Assembly: GCF_015624485.1 (NCBI RefSeq)
Contig: NZ_CP061378.1
Span: 2,852,001-2,916,000, forward strand
Length of the DNA stretch: 64,000 bases
Source: Bradyrhizobium genosp. L
Lineage (GTDB): Bacteria; Pseudomonadota; Alphaproteobacteria; Rhizobiales; Xanthobacteraceae
Direction: 5' to 3'
Shown: positions 1 to 9,113 of the stretch, in pieces
Layout: every line of letters starts with the position of its first letter
Position numbering within the stretch: the stretch's first letter is position 1
Made by a program: the position numbers and the translations under genes
Notes under the pieces: generated by a model
Database searches by the model: none
Told to the model about the DNA's origin: nothing
Seen by the model: only the letters and a program-made list of their open reading frames with translations

Positions 1-2
1 TG

Positions 3-1016
3 TTCCTCGGCTTGCTGACCGATCCCTTCATGAACCGCGCCTGTGAGGCAGGTTCGGCGCCGCGCACTCCGGGCTATCCGGAGGAGAACGATGCCAGCGG
101 CTGTGCGGCCGCCCGGAACCGGGGCGCGTTTGCGATGTTCACCAAGGCGCCCCCGGTACCGTTCGTGCCGCGCTGGAGCGTCTGGGCGGCAGGCTACGGC
201 GGTTCGCGGTCGACCGACGGCAACGCTGTAGTTGGATCGAACGACACCACCAGCAGCGTGTACGGCACCGCCGTCGGCGCCGATTATCTGTTCTCGCCGA
301 ATACCATCGCGGGCTTCGCGCTGGCCGGTGGCGGCACCAACTTCTCGGTCGTCAACGGCGGCAGTGGCCGTTCCGACCTGTTCCAGGCCGGCGCCTATAT
401 CCGCCACACCGAAGGTGCGGCCTACATCTCCGCCGCGCTCGCCTATGGCTGGCAGGACATCACCACCAACCGCATCGTTACGGTCGCCGGCTTCGACCAG
501 CTCCGCGCCGAGTTCAATGCCAACACGTATTCAGGCAGGGTCGAAGGCGGCTATCGTTTCGTCGCGCCGTGGAGCGGCGGCATCGGCATCACGCCCTATG
601 CCGCGGGCCAGTTCACGACCTTCGATCTGCCCGGTTATGCCGAGCAGGCCGTCGTCGGTTCACCTGCCTTCGCGCTCGCCTATGATGCGAAGAGCGTCAC
701 CGATGTTCGCAGCGAGCTGGGCCTGCGCACCGACAAGTCGTTTGCGATGGCCGACGGCATGCTGACGCTGCGCACCCGGTTTGCCTGGGCGCATGATTAC
801 GACCCGGACCGCTCGATCGCCGCGGCCTTCCAGGCGCTGCCGGGCGCGAGCTTCGTCGTCAACGGCGCGGCACAGGCCTCCGACTTGGCGCTGACCACGG
901 CGGCGGTCGAGATGAAATGGATGAACGGCTGGTCGGCCGCGGCTACCTTCGAAGGCGAATTCTCCGACGTCACCTCGTCCTATGCCGGCAAGGGCGTGGT
1001 GCGGTACACTTGGTGA
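3..1016 (+). CDS. autotransporter-type outer-membrane beta-barrel protein, 5' truncated by the window edge
   Basis: The reading frame is open from the first bases of the window, so the true start lies upstream; an in-frame TTG at 12 is unlikely to be the start. The visible part, about 338 residues, has alternating short hydrophobic and polar strands rich in Gly, Ala, Thr and aromatic residues. It ends in Val-Arg-Tyr-Thr-Trp, the kind of C-terminal aromatic signature recognised by the BAM assembly machinery. This fits the membrane-embedded barrel of a type V autotransporter; the secreted passenger would be encoded upstream. The passenger function cannot be judged from this fragment. A strong hairpin lies about 155 bases downstream. 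Confidence 0.75.
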   Translation, partial: FLGLLTDPFMNRACEAGSAPRTPGYPEENDASGCAAARNRGAFAMFTKAPPVPFVPRWSVWAAGYGGSRSTDGNAVVGSNDTTSSVYGTAVGADYLFSPNTIAGFALAGGGTNFSVVNGGSGRSDLFQAGAYIRHTEGAAYISAALAYGWQDITTNRIVTVAGFDQLRAEFNANTYSGRVEGGYRFVAPWSGGIGITPYAAGQFTTFDLPGYAEQAVVGSPAFALAYDAKSVTDVRSELGLRTDKSFAMADGMLTLRTRFAWAHDYDPDRSIAAAFQALPGASFVVNGAAQASDLALTTAAVEMKWMNGWSAAATFEGEFSDVTSSYAGKGVVRYTW

Positions 1017-1441
1017 GCGCCATTATTTGCGGCGCAGCGTCTCAAAGGACCGGAGAATATCTCCTTCGCCGCGACCTCACACGAGGCAATAAATCCACTG
1101 CCGAGCGACCGTCTCGCGACGCGTCTGTTGTTATTTTCCCTGAGATATCGACGGCTTAGCCCGATATTGCCATCTTCCACGTATGCCGGGCCATTCCCGG
1201 CACGGAAGGAAGATGTTCCATGCGACAGGTCCAGTCATTGCTCCGCAACGCGCCGGCGAAAATCGGCCGCCGGATTGCGCAGATCGTCGCCATCGCTGCC
1301 GCCAGCCTGCCGCAGGCCGGCGCCTAAATTATCCCCGCTGCGAACAGCCGCGTGCCGCGGCGCACGAATTAACTCAACCTCATCTCGCGCAAGTGCTAGC
1401 GTGTGAATCCCAGGCTCTGCCGGTGCAGCAGGGAGGGTTCC
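1017..1441. other. 425-base gap with no convincing gene
   Basis: Overlapping short frames exist here, but none has a Shine-Dalgarno sequence or a recognisable product. The only clear structure is the hairpin at 1171-1215. The last bases before 1442 carry a good ribosome-binding site (AGGGAGGG) for the next small gene. Confidence 0.6.
1171..1215. other. long two-part hairpin downstream of the autotransporter gene
   Basis: The outer arms CATCTTCC (1171-1178) and GGAAGATG (1208-1215) are exact reverse complements. Inside them TGCCGGG (1184-1190) pairs with CCCGGCA (1196-1202) around a 5-base loop. No T-run follows on plus, so this is not a canonical intrinsic terminator; it may be an RNA 3'-end or stability element, or part of a small RNA. 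Confidence 0.5.
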
Positions 1442-1657
1442 ATGTCACGCTTCGTCGTTCACTTCATGAAGGACGTGCTCGGCGGCAATGGCCGCCAGCG
1501 CGAGGTCTGTCAGAGTGCGCTCGAGATCGACGCACCAAGCGAAGGCCAAGCCACCGAACTGGCCAAACTCAAATTCTGCGAGTCGCAATCGCTGTGCGAC
1601 TGGTCGCTACATGCCGACCGCATCCGGATCGAAGCGGCCGACCTGCAGCGGACCTGA
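1442..1657 (+). CDS. small conserved-looking protein of unknown function (71 aa)
   Basis: ATG at 1442 is chosen because AGGGAGGG lies just upstream; a longer in-frame version from 1403 would have no such signal. The product begins MSRFVVHFMKDVLG and is short, mixed in charge and has two cysteines (CQSALEID and KFCESQSLCDW regions). No signal peptide or membrane segment is visible. It ends six bases from the convergent end of ilvD. I do not recognise a family. Similar 70-residue proteins are common in bradyrhizobia, but that is general recollection, not a search. Confidence 0.55.
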   Translation: MSRFVVHFMKDVLGGNGRQREVCQSALEIDAPSEGQATELAKLKFCESQSLCDWSLHADRIRIEAADLQRT

Positions 1658-1663
1658 CGTCGG

Positions 1664-3511
1664 CTATTCCTCAGGCAGGATGCGCACCGCGCCCTTGGCG
1701 GCGCTGCTTGCGAACGCCGCATAGGCCTTCAGCGCGGTCGACACCGCACGCTTGCGCGGCGCCGCCGGCTTCCACGCGGCCTTGCCCTTGGCTTCCATCG
1801 CGGCGCGGCGGCGCTTCAGTTCGGCGTCGTCGACCTTGAGGTTGACCTTGCGGTTCGGGATGTCGAACTCGATGATGTCGCCTTCCTCGACGAGGCCGAT
1901 CAGGCCGCCCTCGGCCGCTTCCGGCGAGACGTGGCCGATCGACAGGCCCGAGGAGCCACCGGAGAAGCGGCCGTCGGTGATCAGCGCGCAGGCCTTGCCG
2001 AGGCCCTTCGACTTCAGATAGCTGGTCGGATATAGCATCTCCTGCATGCCCGGGCCGCCGCGCGGACCCTCATAGCGGATCAGCACGACATCGCCGGCCT
2101 TCACCTTGTTGCCCAGGATGGCGTCGACCGACGCGTCCTGGCTCTCGAAGATGCGGGCCGGGCCGGAGAATTTCAGAATGCTCTGGTCGACGCCCGCGGT
2201 CTTCACGATGCAGCCGTCTTCCGCAAGGTTGCCGAACAGCACGGCGAGACCGCCGTCCTTCGAGTAGGCGTGCTCGGCGTTGCGGATGACGCCCTTGGCG
2301 CGGTCGAGGTCGACCTCGTCGAAGCGGCGGTCCTGGCTGAAGGCCTCCTGGGTCGGCACGCCGCCCGGCGCGGCCATGTAGAAGTTCCGCACCTTGTCGC
2401 TTGATGTCCGCACCACGTCCCAACGGTTCAGCGCGTCGTCGAGGCTCGCGCTGTGCACGGTCGGTCCATCGGTGGTGAGCAACTTGGCGCGGTCGAGCTC
2501 GCCCAGGATCGCCATAATGCCGCCGGCGTGATGCACGTCCTCCATGTGGACGTCCTGCACCGAGGGCGCGACCTTGCAGAGCACCGGCACTTTTCGCGAG
2601 AGCCGGTCGATATCGGCCATCGTGAACGGCACCTCGCCCTCGCGCGCGGCGGCGAGCAGATGCAGCACGGTGTTGGTCGAGCCGCCCATCGCGATGTCGA
2701 GCGTCATCGCGTTCTCGAACGATTTGAAGCTCGCGATATTGCGCGGCAGCACTTTTGCGTCGTCCTGCTCGTAATAGCGGCGGGCGAGATCGACGATCAG
2801 ATGGCCGGCCTCGACGAACAGGCTCTTGCGATCGGCATGGGTCGCCAGCACCGAGCCGTTGCCGGGCAGCGCCAGGCCGAGCGCCTCGGTCAGGCAGTTC
2901 ATCGAGTTCGCGGTGAACATGCCCGAGCAGGAGCCGCAGGTCGGGCAGGCCGAGCGCTCGATCACCTCGACCTCTTCATCGGTGACGTTGGAATCGGCCG
3001 CGGCGACCATGGCATCGATCAGATCGACCGCGCGCTTCTTGCCCTTGAGCAGGATCTTGCCCGACTCCATCGGACCGCCCGAGACGAACACGGTCGGGAT
3101 GTTGAGCCGCAAGGTCGCCATCAGCATGCCGGGCGTAATCTTGTCGCAGTTGGAGATGCAGACCATCGCGTCGGCGCAATGCGCATTGACCATGTATTCG
3201 ACGCTGTCGGCGATCAGCTCGCGCGAGGGCAGGCTGTAGAGCATGCCGTCATGGCCCATCGCGATGCCGTCATCGACCGCGATGGTGTTGAACTCCTTCG
3301 CCACGCCGCCGGCCTTTTCGATCTCGCGCGCCACGAGCTGGCCGAGATTCTGCAAATGGACGTGACCGGGCACGAACTGGGTGAAGGAATTGACCACCGC
3401 GATGATCGGCTTGCCGAAGTCCTCGTTCTTCATGCCGGTGGCGCGCCAGAGGCCGCGTGCACCCGCCATGTTGCGGCCGTGGGTGGTGGTGCGGGAGCGA
3501 TAGGCGGGCAT
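1664..3511 (-). CDS. ilvD: dihydroxy-acid dehydratase
   Basis: It dehydrates 2,3-dihydroxy-isovalerate or -methylvalerate to the 2-keto acid, the third common step of valine and isoleucine synthesis and a supplier of pantothenate precursor. The frame runs open to 3778, but the start is set at the ATG at 3511 ([20 protein letters not shown]), which gives 615 residues, the usual IlvD length. Iron-sulfur ligand motifs are present: NCDKITPGM, and [16 protein letters not shown] further on. The C-terminal half contains the conserved [19 protein letters not shown]. The gene stands alone and convergent to the small upstream gene. The large antisense frames over it are GC shadows. Confidence 0.97.
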   Translation of the reverse strand: MPAYRSRTTTHGRNMAGARGLWRATGMKNEDFGKPIIAVVNSFTQFVPGHVHLQNLGQLVAREIEKAGGVAKEFNTIAVDDGIAMGHDGMLYSLPSRELIADSVEYMVNAHCADAMVCISNCDKITPGMLMATLRLNIPTVFVSGGPMESGKILLKGKKRAVDLIDAMVAAADSNVTDEEVEVIERSACPTCGSCSGMFTANSMNCLTEALGLALPGNGSVLATHADRKSLFVEAGHLIVDLARRYYEQDDAKVLPRNIASFKSFENAMTLDIAMGGSTNTVLHLLAAAREGEVPFTMADIDRLSRKVPVLCKVAPSVQDVHMEDVHHAGGIMAILGELDRAKLLTTDGPTVHSASLDDALNRWDVVRTSSDKVRNFYMAAPGGVPTQEAFSQDRRFDEVDLDRAKGVIRNAEHAYSKDGGLAVLFGNLAEDGCIVKTAGVDQSILKFSGPARIFESQDASVDAILGNKVKAGDVVLIRYEGPRGGPGMQEMLYPTSYLKSKGLGKACALITDGRFSGGSSGLSIGHVSPEAAEGGLIGLVEEGDIIEFDIPNRKVNLKVDDAELKRRRAAMEAKGKAAWKPAAPRKRAVSTALKAYAAFASSAAKGAVRILPEE

Positions 3512-3645
3512 CGTAAATCCTTGGGTTTTGGGCGCTTTTTTAGGGGAGGCGCCGTCCTTATGCCCGCCCGGGCCGGCCGGTTCAAGCGCGGAACCGCATG
3601 GCTGGACCGCGCTATCCGGCCGCGGCCACAGCCAGGCACGGGTCC

Positions 3646-4653
3646 CTACTCGGCGGCGAGGCCGGCCGGTACCGACAATCCGCCCTTGGCCGTGGTCTTC
3701 GCGACGCGGCCGTTGCCGCGTCCAAAATGGCTTCGCGCCAGCACGCAGGCGGCCGCCCGCAGCTGCTCGCGCAGCCACTGGTTGGTGGTGTCCTCGTCGG
3801 CGGTGGCGTGCCAGTACATGTAGTTGAGGTGCGGGCTGATCCGGAACGGGCAGGGGAACTGGCGCAGCAGCCCCGGCCGCTCCAGCAGCGATGCCGCGCT
3901 CCCGGATGCCGTCAGCAGCATGTCGTTGCGTGCCACGACGTGGCAGGCCGTCGTGAAATTCTGGCAGGTCAGGCGAACAGTGCGCTTGATGCCGAGACGC
4001 TGGAACTGGAAATCCTCGAACGAGATCCCGCTGCGCCGCGACGTCACGCAGACATGCTCCATCCGCAAATAGGTCTTCTTGTCGAGCCGGGTGCCGAGCG
4101 CGGGATGGTCGCGGCGGGCGAACACCGCGATGTGCTCGGTCAGGATCTGCTCGCGCCGCACCTCTGACGACAGCGGCAGCAGCGTATCGATCGCGACGTC
4201 GAGCGTGCCGGCGGCGAGCTCGCGCTCCAGATTGTTGCGCTCGCAGCGCACGGTGGCGATCTCGACCAGCGGCGCCTGCGTGCTGATCCGATTCATCAGC
4301 GCGCTCAGCATCGGCGCCTCGAGATTGTTGCGCAGGCCGACCACGAACCGCTTCGGCGTCTTTGCCGGATCGAAGCGGTTGGTGTGGGTCAGCGTCGTCT
4401 CCAGCCCGTTGAGCGCCTGGCGCACCGTGGTGATGATCTGGCGTGCCAGCGGCGTCGGCGTCATCACGTGGTGGCGGCGCACGAACAGCGGATCGTTGAA
4501 CATCGCGCGCAGCCGGCCGAGCGCATGGCTGACCGCGGGCTGGGTCAGATTGAGGCGGAAGCAGGCGCGGCTGACGCCGCCCTCGGAATAGATCGCATCG
4601 AAGACGACGAACAAATTGAGATCGATGTCGCGCACATGCATGATTTTAATCAA
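3646..4653 (-). CDS. LysR-family transcriptional regulator, divergent to the lactonase-linked ABC importer
   Basis: This 335-residue protein has an N-terminal winged helix-turn-helix (about residues 5-65, including [16 protein letters not shown]) and a C-terminal type 2 periplasmic-binding-like effector domain. It is transcribed away from the ABC operon starting at 4746, the usual LysR arrangement, and a near-perfect palindrome lies between them. It probably responds to the imported sugar or lactone and controls that operon. The start could be the ATG at 4653 or at 4641 ([11 protein letters not shown]); the latter matches the usual family N-terminus. It may resemble sugar-uptake regulators such as GbpR, but this is not certain. 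Confidence 0.88.
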   Translation of the reverse strand: MIKIMHVRDIDLNLFVVFDAIYSEGGVSRACFRLNLTQPAVSHALGRLRAMFNDPLFVRRHHVMTPTPLARQIITTVRQALNGLETTLTHTNRFDPAKTPKRFVVGLRNNLEAPMLSALMNRISTQAPLVEIATVRCERNNLERELAAGTLDVAIDTLLPLSSEVRREQILTEHIAVFARRDHPALGTRLDKKTYLRMEHVCVTSRRSGISFEDFQFQRLGIKRTVRLTCQNFTTACHVVARNDMLLTASGSAASLLERPGLLRQFPCPFRISPHLNYMYWHATADEDTTNQWLREQLRAAACVLARSHFGRGNGRVAKTTAKGGLSVPAGLAAE

Positions 4654-4661
4654 TCCGTATC

Positions 4662-4679
4662 CGTCGAATGCATTTGACG
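4662..4679. promoter_or_regulatory. near-perfect palindrome, candidate LysR operator
   Basis: CGTCGAATGCATTTGACG is an 18-base palindrome with one mismatched pair. It lies between the LysR gene and the permease gene. Its right end TTGACG (4674-4679) could serve as the -35 of the ABC operon, with a weak -10 (CTTAAA) about 16 bases on, so a bound regulator would act at the promoter. Confidence 0.55.
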
Positions 4680-4745
4680 AATACTAGTTGCCACTCTTAA
4701 AGTCTCAAGCAAAATAAGACCTGAGAACAAGAACCGGAGGAAACG

Positions 4746-5771
4746 ATGAGCGTGCAATCGCCATCGCGCGATGTCGCCGTCTCGGCGCCGGCATCCCGCC
4801 CGCGCGCGATGCTTGCAAAGCCGAGCCAGGAGCAGATCGTGCTCCTGATCACCATCGCGCTGCTGATCGTGTTCGGCCTGACGCTGAACGGCTTCGCCAC
4901 GGTCTCCAACTTGCTCAATCTGTTGCGGAGTATTTCCATCCTTGGCGTGCTCGGCCTCGGCATGGGGCTGATCGTGATCAGCCGCGGCATCGACCTTTCG
5001 GAGATCGCGATCCTGGCGGGTTCCTGGGCAATCGCGCTGATCGAGATGCAGAACGGCATGCCGGTGTTCACGGCGGTGCTGCTGGCGCTGGCCATCGCAG
5101 TGCTGATCGGTGTCGTCAACGGCGTGATGGTCGCCTTCGTCGAGGCGCCGGCGCTGTTCGTGACGCTCGCTGCCGGCTTCGTGATCTACGGTCTTGCCTT
5201 CTGGATCGCGCCGGCCTGGGTGGTCTATGCGCCGAAGAATGCACCTGCCCTGATGTATCTCGGCGCCGGGCGGCTGTTCGGCGTGCCGGTTCCAATCCTG
5301 GTCTTCGCGGTCTGTGCCATCGCGATGCACCTGTTCCTGTCGCGCACCTCGATCGGCCGCTTCATCTATGCGCAGGGCGACAATCCCGAAGCCGCGCGGC
5401 TGACCGGCATTCCGCTGCGGCCGCTGATCGTGCTGGAGCACGTGCTGGTTGCGCTGCTCGCCTGGATTGCAGGGCTGGTCTGGGTCGGCACCACCGGCAG
5501 CATGCAGATGGCGATCACGCAGGGGACCATGATCTTCGACGTCGTGCTGGTCGTCGTGATCGGCGGCATCAGCCTGATCGGCGGCCGCGGCAGCGTGTTC
5601 AGCGTCGTGGTCGGCTGCGTCCTGATCGGCACGCTGCTCAATGCCTTCACCATCATGGACGTCAACAGCGAGGTGCAGAACATCATCAAGGGCGTCGTGC
5701 TGCTGGCGGCGATCGTGCTCGACAACTGGCTGCATCCGAGAGACGAGGAGACCGCGCGGCAGGGCGACTGA
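4746..5771 (+). CDS. carbohydrate ABC transporter permease (RbsC/AraH type)
   Basis: The 341-residue inner-membrane protein has eight to ten hydrophobic segments and the RbsC-family pattern GLGMGLIVISRGIDLS near residue 75. Near the C-terminus it has the conserved GGISLIGGRGSVFSVVVG. GGAGG just upstream supports the ATG at 4746. It is the first gene of a unit that continues with a binding protein, a second permease fused to a lactonase-like domain, a lactonase-like protein and the ATPase. It probably forms the channel together with the permease part of the fusion. The substrate is unknown. Confidence 0.92.
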   Translation: MSVQSPSRDVAVSAPASRPRAMLAKPSQEQIVLLITIALLIVFGLTLNGFATVSNLLNLLRSISILGVLGLGMGLIVISRGIDLSEIAILAGSWAIALIEMQNGMPVFTAVLLALAIAVLIGVVNGVMVAFVEAPALFVTLAAGFVIYGLAFWIAPAWVVYAPKNAPALMYLGAGRLFGVPVPILVFAVCAIAMHLFLSRTSIGRFIYAQGDNPEAARLTGIPLRPLIVLEHVLVALLAWIAGLVWVGTTGSMQMAITQGTMIFDVVLVVVIGGISLIGGRGSVFSVVVGCVLIGTLLNAFTIMDVNSEVQNIIKGVVLLAAIVLDNWLHPRDEETARQGD

Positions 5772-5837
5772 TGCGCCCCACGCCAAATCGATCGAACGAC
5801 ACCAAATCAATCAAAAGAAATTCTTGTGGAGGAGACG

Positions 5838-6860
5838 ATGAAGACGACCAAGTTCTGGACGATCCTGCTCGCCGGGGTGGCACTCGCGACGTTGCCGCTG
5901 GTGGCATCGGCGCAGGAGGAAGGCACCAAGACCGCGCGTGAATTGCGCGCCGTCTATGACAAGGCGCTGCAGGGCAAGACCATCGCCTATCTGCCGATCG
6001 CGCTCGGCGTGCCCTTGTCCGACGAATGGGGCCGCGTGCTGCAGGAAGAAGCCGAGTGGCGCGGCATGAAATACGTCGTGCGCGACCCCAACAACAATCC
6101 GTCGGCGATGCAGCAGGCGCTGACCGCACTCGTCGACCAGAAGCCGGACGTTCTGATCGTGCAGAACCCGAGCGTCACGCTGCTGATGAAGGATCTGAAG
6201 CGCGCCGAAAGCCAGGGCACGCATGTGATCCAGATCAACATGTCGTCGAACTACAAGTCCGGCGCCTTCGTCGGCGCCGACTGGCGCGAGATCGGCAGGA
6301 TGCTTGCCAACGAAACCGTCAAGGCCTGCGGCACCGGCTCCGGCAAGTCCGGCAAGGTGCAGATCGTGCAGGGCGAACTGACCGCGGCCGCCAGCGTCGA
6401 CCAGGTCGGCGGCATCATGGAAGTCCTGAACAAGGATCCCGCGATCAAGGTGGTCTCGAACCAGGCCGCGAACTGGGACGCCAACACCGCGCTCAACATC
6501 ACCGCAACGGTGATCCAGCAGCATCCGGACCTGTGCGCCTCGATCGGCTTCTGGGGCATCATGGAGTCGGGCGCGGCGCAGGCGATCCGCAACGCCGGCA
6601 AGATCGAGGACGTCAAGGTGTTCGCCTCGGGCGAGGGCTCGCAGCTCGATTGCGACCAGGTCAACTCGGGCAATTTCACCAAGCTCCTGAGCTACAAGGC
6701 GACCGAGCAGGGCCACGATCTGATGTTCGCGGCCGAGACGCTGCTGGTCTCCGGTGAGAAGCCCGGCACCCGCAACCTCGTCTACTACACGCGCCCGATC
6801 TGGCTCGATAAGTCGAACGCCTCGGGCGCCAACTGCTTCGCGCTACCGAAGAAGAACTAA
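5838..6860 (+). CDS. periplasmic sugar-type substrate-binding protein (type I fold)
   Basis: The start is set at ATG 5838, preceded by GGAGGAG; an in-frame GTG at 5826 sits in the ribosome-binding site itself. The 340-residue product has a clear signal peptide (MKTTKFWTILLAGVALATLP, cleavage after VASAQ). The mature part shows the ribose-binding-like pattern: PSAMQQALTALVDQKPDVLI, then GAFVGADWREIGRMLANE. It captures the ligand in the periplasm for the permeases around it. Cysteines near residues 170, 237, 277 and 337 are a feature for a binding protein; some could form disulfides. The ligand is not identifiable. Confidence 0.9.
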   Translation: MKTTKFWTILLAGVALATLPLVASAQEEGTKTARELRAVYDKALQGKTIAYLPIALGVPLSDEWGRVLQEEAEWRGMKYVVRDPNNNPSAMQQALTALVDQKPDVLIVQNPSVTLLMKDLKRAESQGTHVIQINMSSNYKSGAFVGADWREIGRMLANETVKACGTGSGKSGKVQIVQGELTAAASVDQVGGIMEVLNKDPAIKVVSNQAANWDANTALNITATVIQQHPDLCASIGFWGIMESGAAQAIRNAGKIEDVKVFASGEGSQLDCDQVNSGNFTKLLSYKATEQGHDLMFAAETLLVSGEKPGTRNLVYYTRPIWLDKSNASGANCFALPKKN

Positions 6861-6872
6861 CAACGGCGCGGC

Positions 6873-6904
6873 CGGCCGGCGCGGGGGCATTTCCACGCCG
6901 GCCG
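6873..6904. other. intercistronic GC-rich hairpin after the binding-protein gene
   Basis: CGGCCGGCG (6873-6881) pairs exactly with CGCCGGCCG (6896-6904) across a 14-base loop, 12 bases after the stop codon. There is no T-run. Hairpins here commonly protect the 3' end of binding-protein mRNA so that this component is made in excess over the membrane parts; that role is inferred. Confidence 0.5.
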
Positions 6905-6958
6905 TATCCGTGGTGCGATGTCCCGTCATCGCATCATGATCGAGGGAGTGCATCTGCG

Positions 6959-9109
6959 ATGTCGATGGCCGTCGATTCCTTTGCCGCATCGGTGCGGCGA
7001 TTCTCACCCCGGCTCCTGCTGTCGGAGCTGCTGCTCAAGCAGTGGTTCGAGCCGGTCGTGCCCTTCACCGTGATGATCGGGCTGTGGGTCTATTTCGCGC
7101 TCACCATTCCCGACTACGCCTCGGTGCAGAACTCGGTGTCGCTGCTGCGGCTGTTCGCCGAATTCGGTTTCGTCGCGCTCGCGATGGGCTTTTGCCTCGT
7201 CACCGGCGGCATCGATCTCTCGGTCGGCGCGATCTTCGCGCTGTGCAATTTTGCGGCGCTGTATTTCCTGCTGGTGCGGGAATGGCCGGTCGGCCTGGCT
7301 GTGCCGGCGACGCTTTTGGTCGGTGCTGCCCTCGGCAGCATCAACGGCTTCCTGATCGGCTTCCTGAAGACCCGACCGTTCCTGACCACGCTGGTGACGC
7401 TGATCATCCTGCGCGCCTCGGTCAATCTGCTCAACACCTCCTACGCGCAGGTGTTCGCCACCAATTCGGTGGAGAGCGATGCCTGGGATTTCATCGGCGG
7501 CGGCAGCGTGCTCGGCATCCCGATCAATGCGGCGACGCTGTTCGTCGTGCTGCTGATCTGTCACATCTTCCTGTCGCGCTCGCGCTATGGCTGGCATCTC
7601 ACCGCGATCGGCGCCAGCCGCAAGGCGGCGCGCCATGCCGGCATCCGCGTCCGCCTGATGCTGTTCTCGACCTACGTGCTGTCGGGCACCCTGTGTGCCG
7701 CGAGCGGCATTTTCTACGCTGCACGTCAGGCTTCGACGGATTCCACCACCGGCGTCGGCTGGGAGTTCCAGGCGCTCACTGCCGTCGTGCTCGGCGGCGT
7801 CTCGCTCGCTGGCGGCAAGGGTACGGTGTGGCGGGCGATGATCGGCGCGCTGATCGTCTTCCTCCTGATCAACGGCCTGGTGCGGATGGGCATCCCCGGC
7901 TACGTCACCTCGGCGGTGACGGGTATGATTCTGCTCGCCGCCGTCGGCATCGACGTCAAATGGTCGAAGAACCGCGGCAAGGCGATCCAGAAGATCTATG
8001 TCAATCCGGCCTATGTGGCGCTGGCGCCGGCGCCATCGGTGCAGCGCGGCTCGGCCTCGGCTTACGCCCAGAACGACCGGTTGATCGCGGCGCAGGCGAT
8101 CGGCCTCGACCAGGTCGAGGGACCGGAGGACGTCATCGTCGACCGCCAGGGCCGCGTCTATGGCTCGACCCGCGACGGCAACGTGATCCGTTTCTCGGGG
8201 CCCGATTTCGAGACCCGCGAGGTGTTCGCGCATATCGGCGGCCGGCCGCTCGGCATGCAGTTCGATCGCGACGAGAATCTGATCGTCGCGGTGGCCGGCA
8301 TGGGCGTCTACGGCATCGCGCCCGACGGCCGTGTCTTCAAGGTCACCGACGAGACCAACCGTACCTGGTACAAGCTGAACGACGATTCCCGCCTGCGCAT
8401 GGCCGACGATCTCGACATCGCGCCCGACGGCAAGATCTATTTCAGCGACTGCACCACGCGCTACGAGATGACGACCAACACCCTCGACATCCTCGAGGCA
8501 CGGCCGAACGGCCGCCTGGTCTGCTACGATCCCGCGACCAAGACCACGCGCACCGTCATCAATCACTTCTATTTCCCCAACGGCGTCTGCGTCTCGCATG
8601 ACGGGCGGTCGGTGCTGATCGCCTCGACCTCGCTGTGCAAGATCTTCCGCTACTGGATCGAGGGGCCGAACAAGGGCCGCACCGAGGTCCTGATCGATGA
8701 GTTGCCCGGCAACCCCGACAACATCAACCGCGCCTCCGACGGCACTTACTGGCTGGCGCTGGTCGGCATCCGCACGCCGACCTTCGATCTCTCGGTGCGC
8801 AAGCCCGGTTTCCGCTTGCGCATGGTCAAGCAGGTGCCGGCCGACGAGTGGCTGGCGCCGGGGCTCAACCACGGCTGCGTGCTGAAGTTCAACGAGCAGG
8901 GCGAGGCGCTGGAATCCTGGTGGGATCCGACCGGCACCTCGCATTCGGTGCTGACCTCGATGCGCGAGCACAAGGGCTACCTCTATCTCGGTGGTCTCGA
9001 GAACAACCGGATCGGCCGCGTCAAGCTCGATGGCGCCGACGAGGGCTGGACCGGATACGACGCCTATTGGGGCAACAAGAGCCGGGTGACCGCAGGGGTG
9101 ACGAGGTAA
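6959..9109 (+). CDS. fusion: RbsC-type ABC permease + SMP-30/gluconolactonase-like beta-propeller
   Basis: One 716-residue frame holds two domains. Residues about 25-335 are a multi-span sugar permease, with GFCLVTGGIDLSVGAIFALC and GGVSLAGGKGTVWRAMIGAL. After a linker (about 340-375), residues about 380-700 form a six-bladed SMP-30/strictosidine-synthase-like propeller. Likely metal or catalytic positions are kept: Glu in GPEDVIVD, Asn in FPNGVCVS and Asn in GNPDNINRASDG. No stop codon or frame change interrupts the junction. RbsC-type permeases are expected to end in the cytoplasm, so the enzyme domain would face incoming substrate. The propeller probably hydrolyses a sugar lactone or similar ester; the substrate is unknown. 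Confidence 0.88.
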   Translation: MSMAVDSFAASVRRFSPRLLLSELLLKQWFEPVVPFTVMIGLWVYFALTIPDYASVQNSVSLLRLFAEFGFVALAMGFCLVTGGIDLSVGAIFALCNFAALYFLLVREWPVGLAVPATLLVGAALGSINGFLIGFLKTRPFLTTLVTLIILRASVNLLNTSYAQVFATNSVESDAWDFIGGGSVLGIPINAATLFVVLLICHIFLSRSRYGWHLTAIGASRKAARHAGIRVRLMLFSTYVLSGTLCAASGIFYAARQASTDSTTGVGWEFQALTAVVLGGVSLAGGKGTVWRAMIGALIVFLLINGLVRMGIPGYVTSAVTGMILLAAVGIDVKWSKNRGKAIQKIYVNPAYVALAPAPSVQRGSASAYAQNDRLIAAQAIGLDQVEGPEDVIVDRQGRVYGSTRDGNVIRFSGPDFETREVFAHIGGRPLGMQFDRDENLIVAVAGMGVYGIAPDGRVFKVTDETNRTWYKLNDDSRLRMADDLDIAPDGKIYFSDCTTRYEMTTNTLDILEARPNGRLVCYDPATKTTRTVINHFYFPNGVCVSHDGRSVLIASTSLCKIFRYWIEGPNKGRTEVLIDELPGNPDNINRASDGTYWLALVGIRTPTFDLSVRKPGFRLRMVKQVPADEWLAPGLNHGCVLKFNEQGEALESWWDPTGTSHSVLTSMREHKGYLYLGGLENNRIGRVKLDGADEGWTGYDAYWGNKSRVTAGVTR

Positions 9110-9113
9110 CGCC

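Noticed and set aside
1183..1839. A 218-codon plus-strand frame crossing the small gene and the ilvD end
   Set aside because: It has no ribosome-binding site, is Arg/Pro/Ala-rich, and overlaps a better supported small gene and ilvD.
2453..3823. A 456-codon plus-strand frame opposite ilvD
   Set aside because: IlvD motifs are clear on the minus strand. The plus product is Arg/His-rich and has no recognisable domain.
7004..8971. A 655-codon minus-strand frame over the permease-lactonase fusion
   Set aside because: It is antisense to a clear two-domain protein and is composed mainly of Arg, Asp, Gln and His low-complexity sequence.
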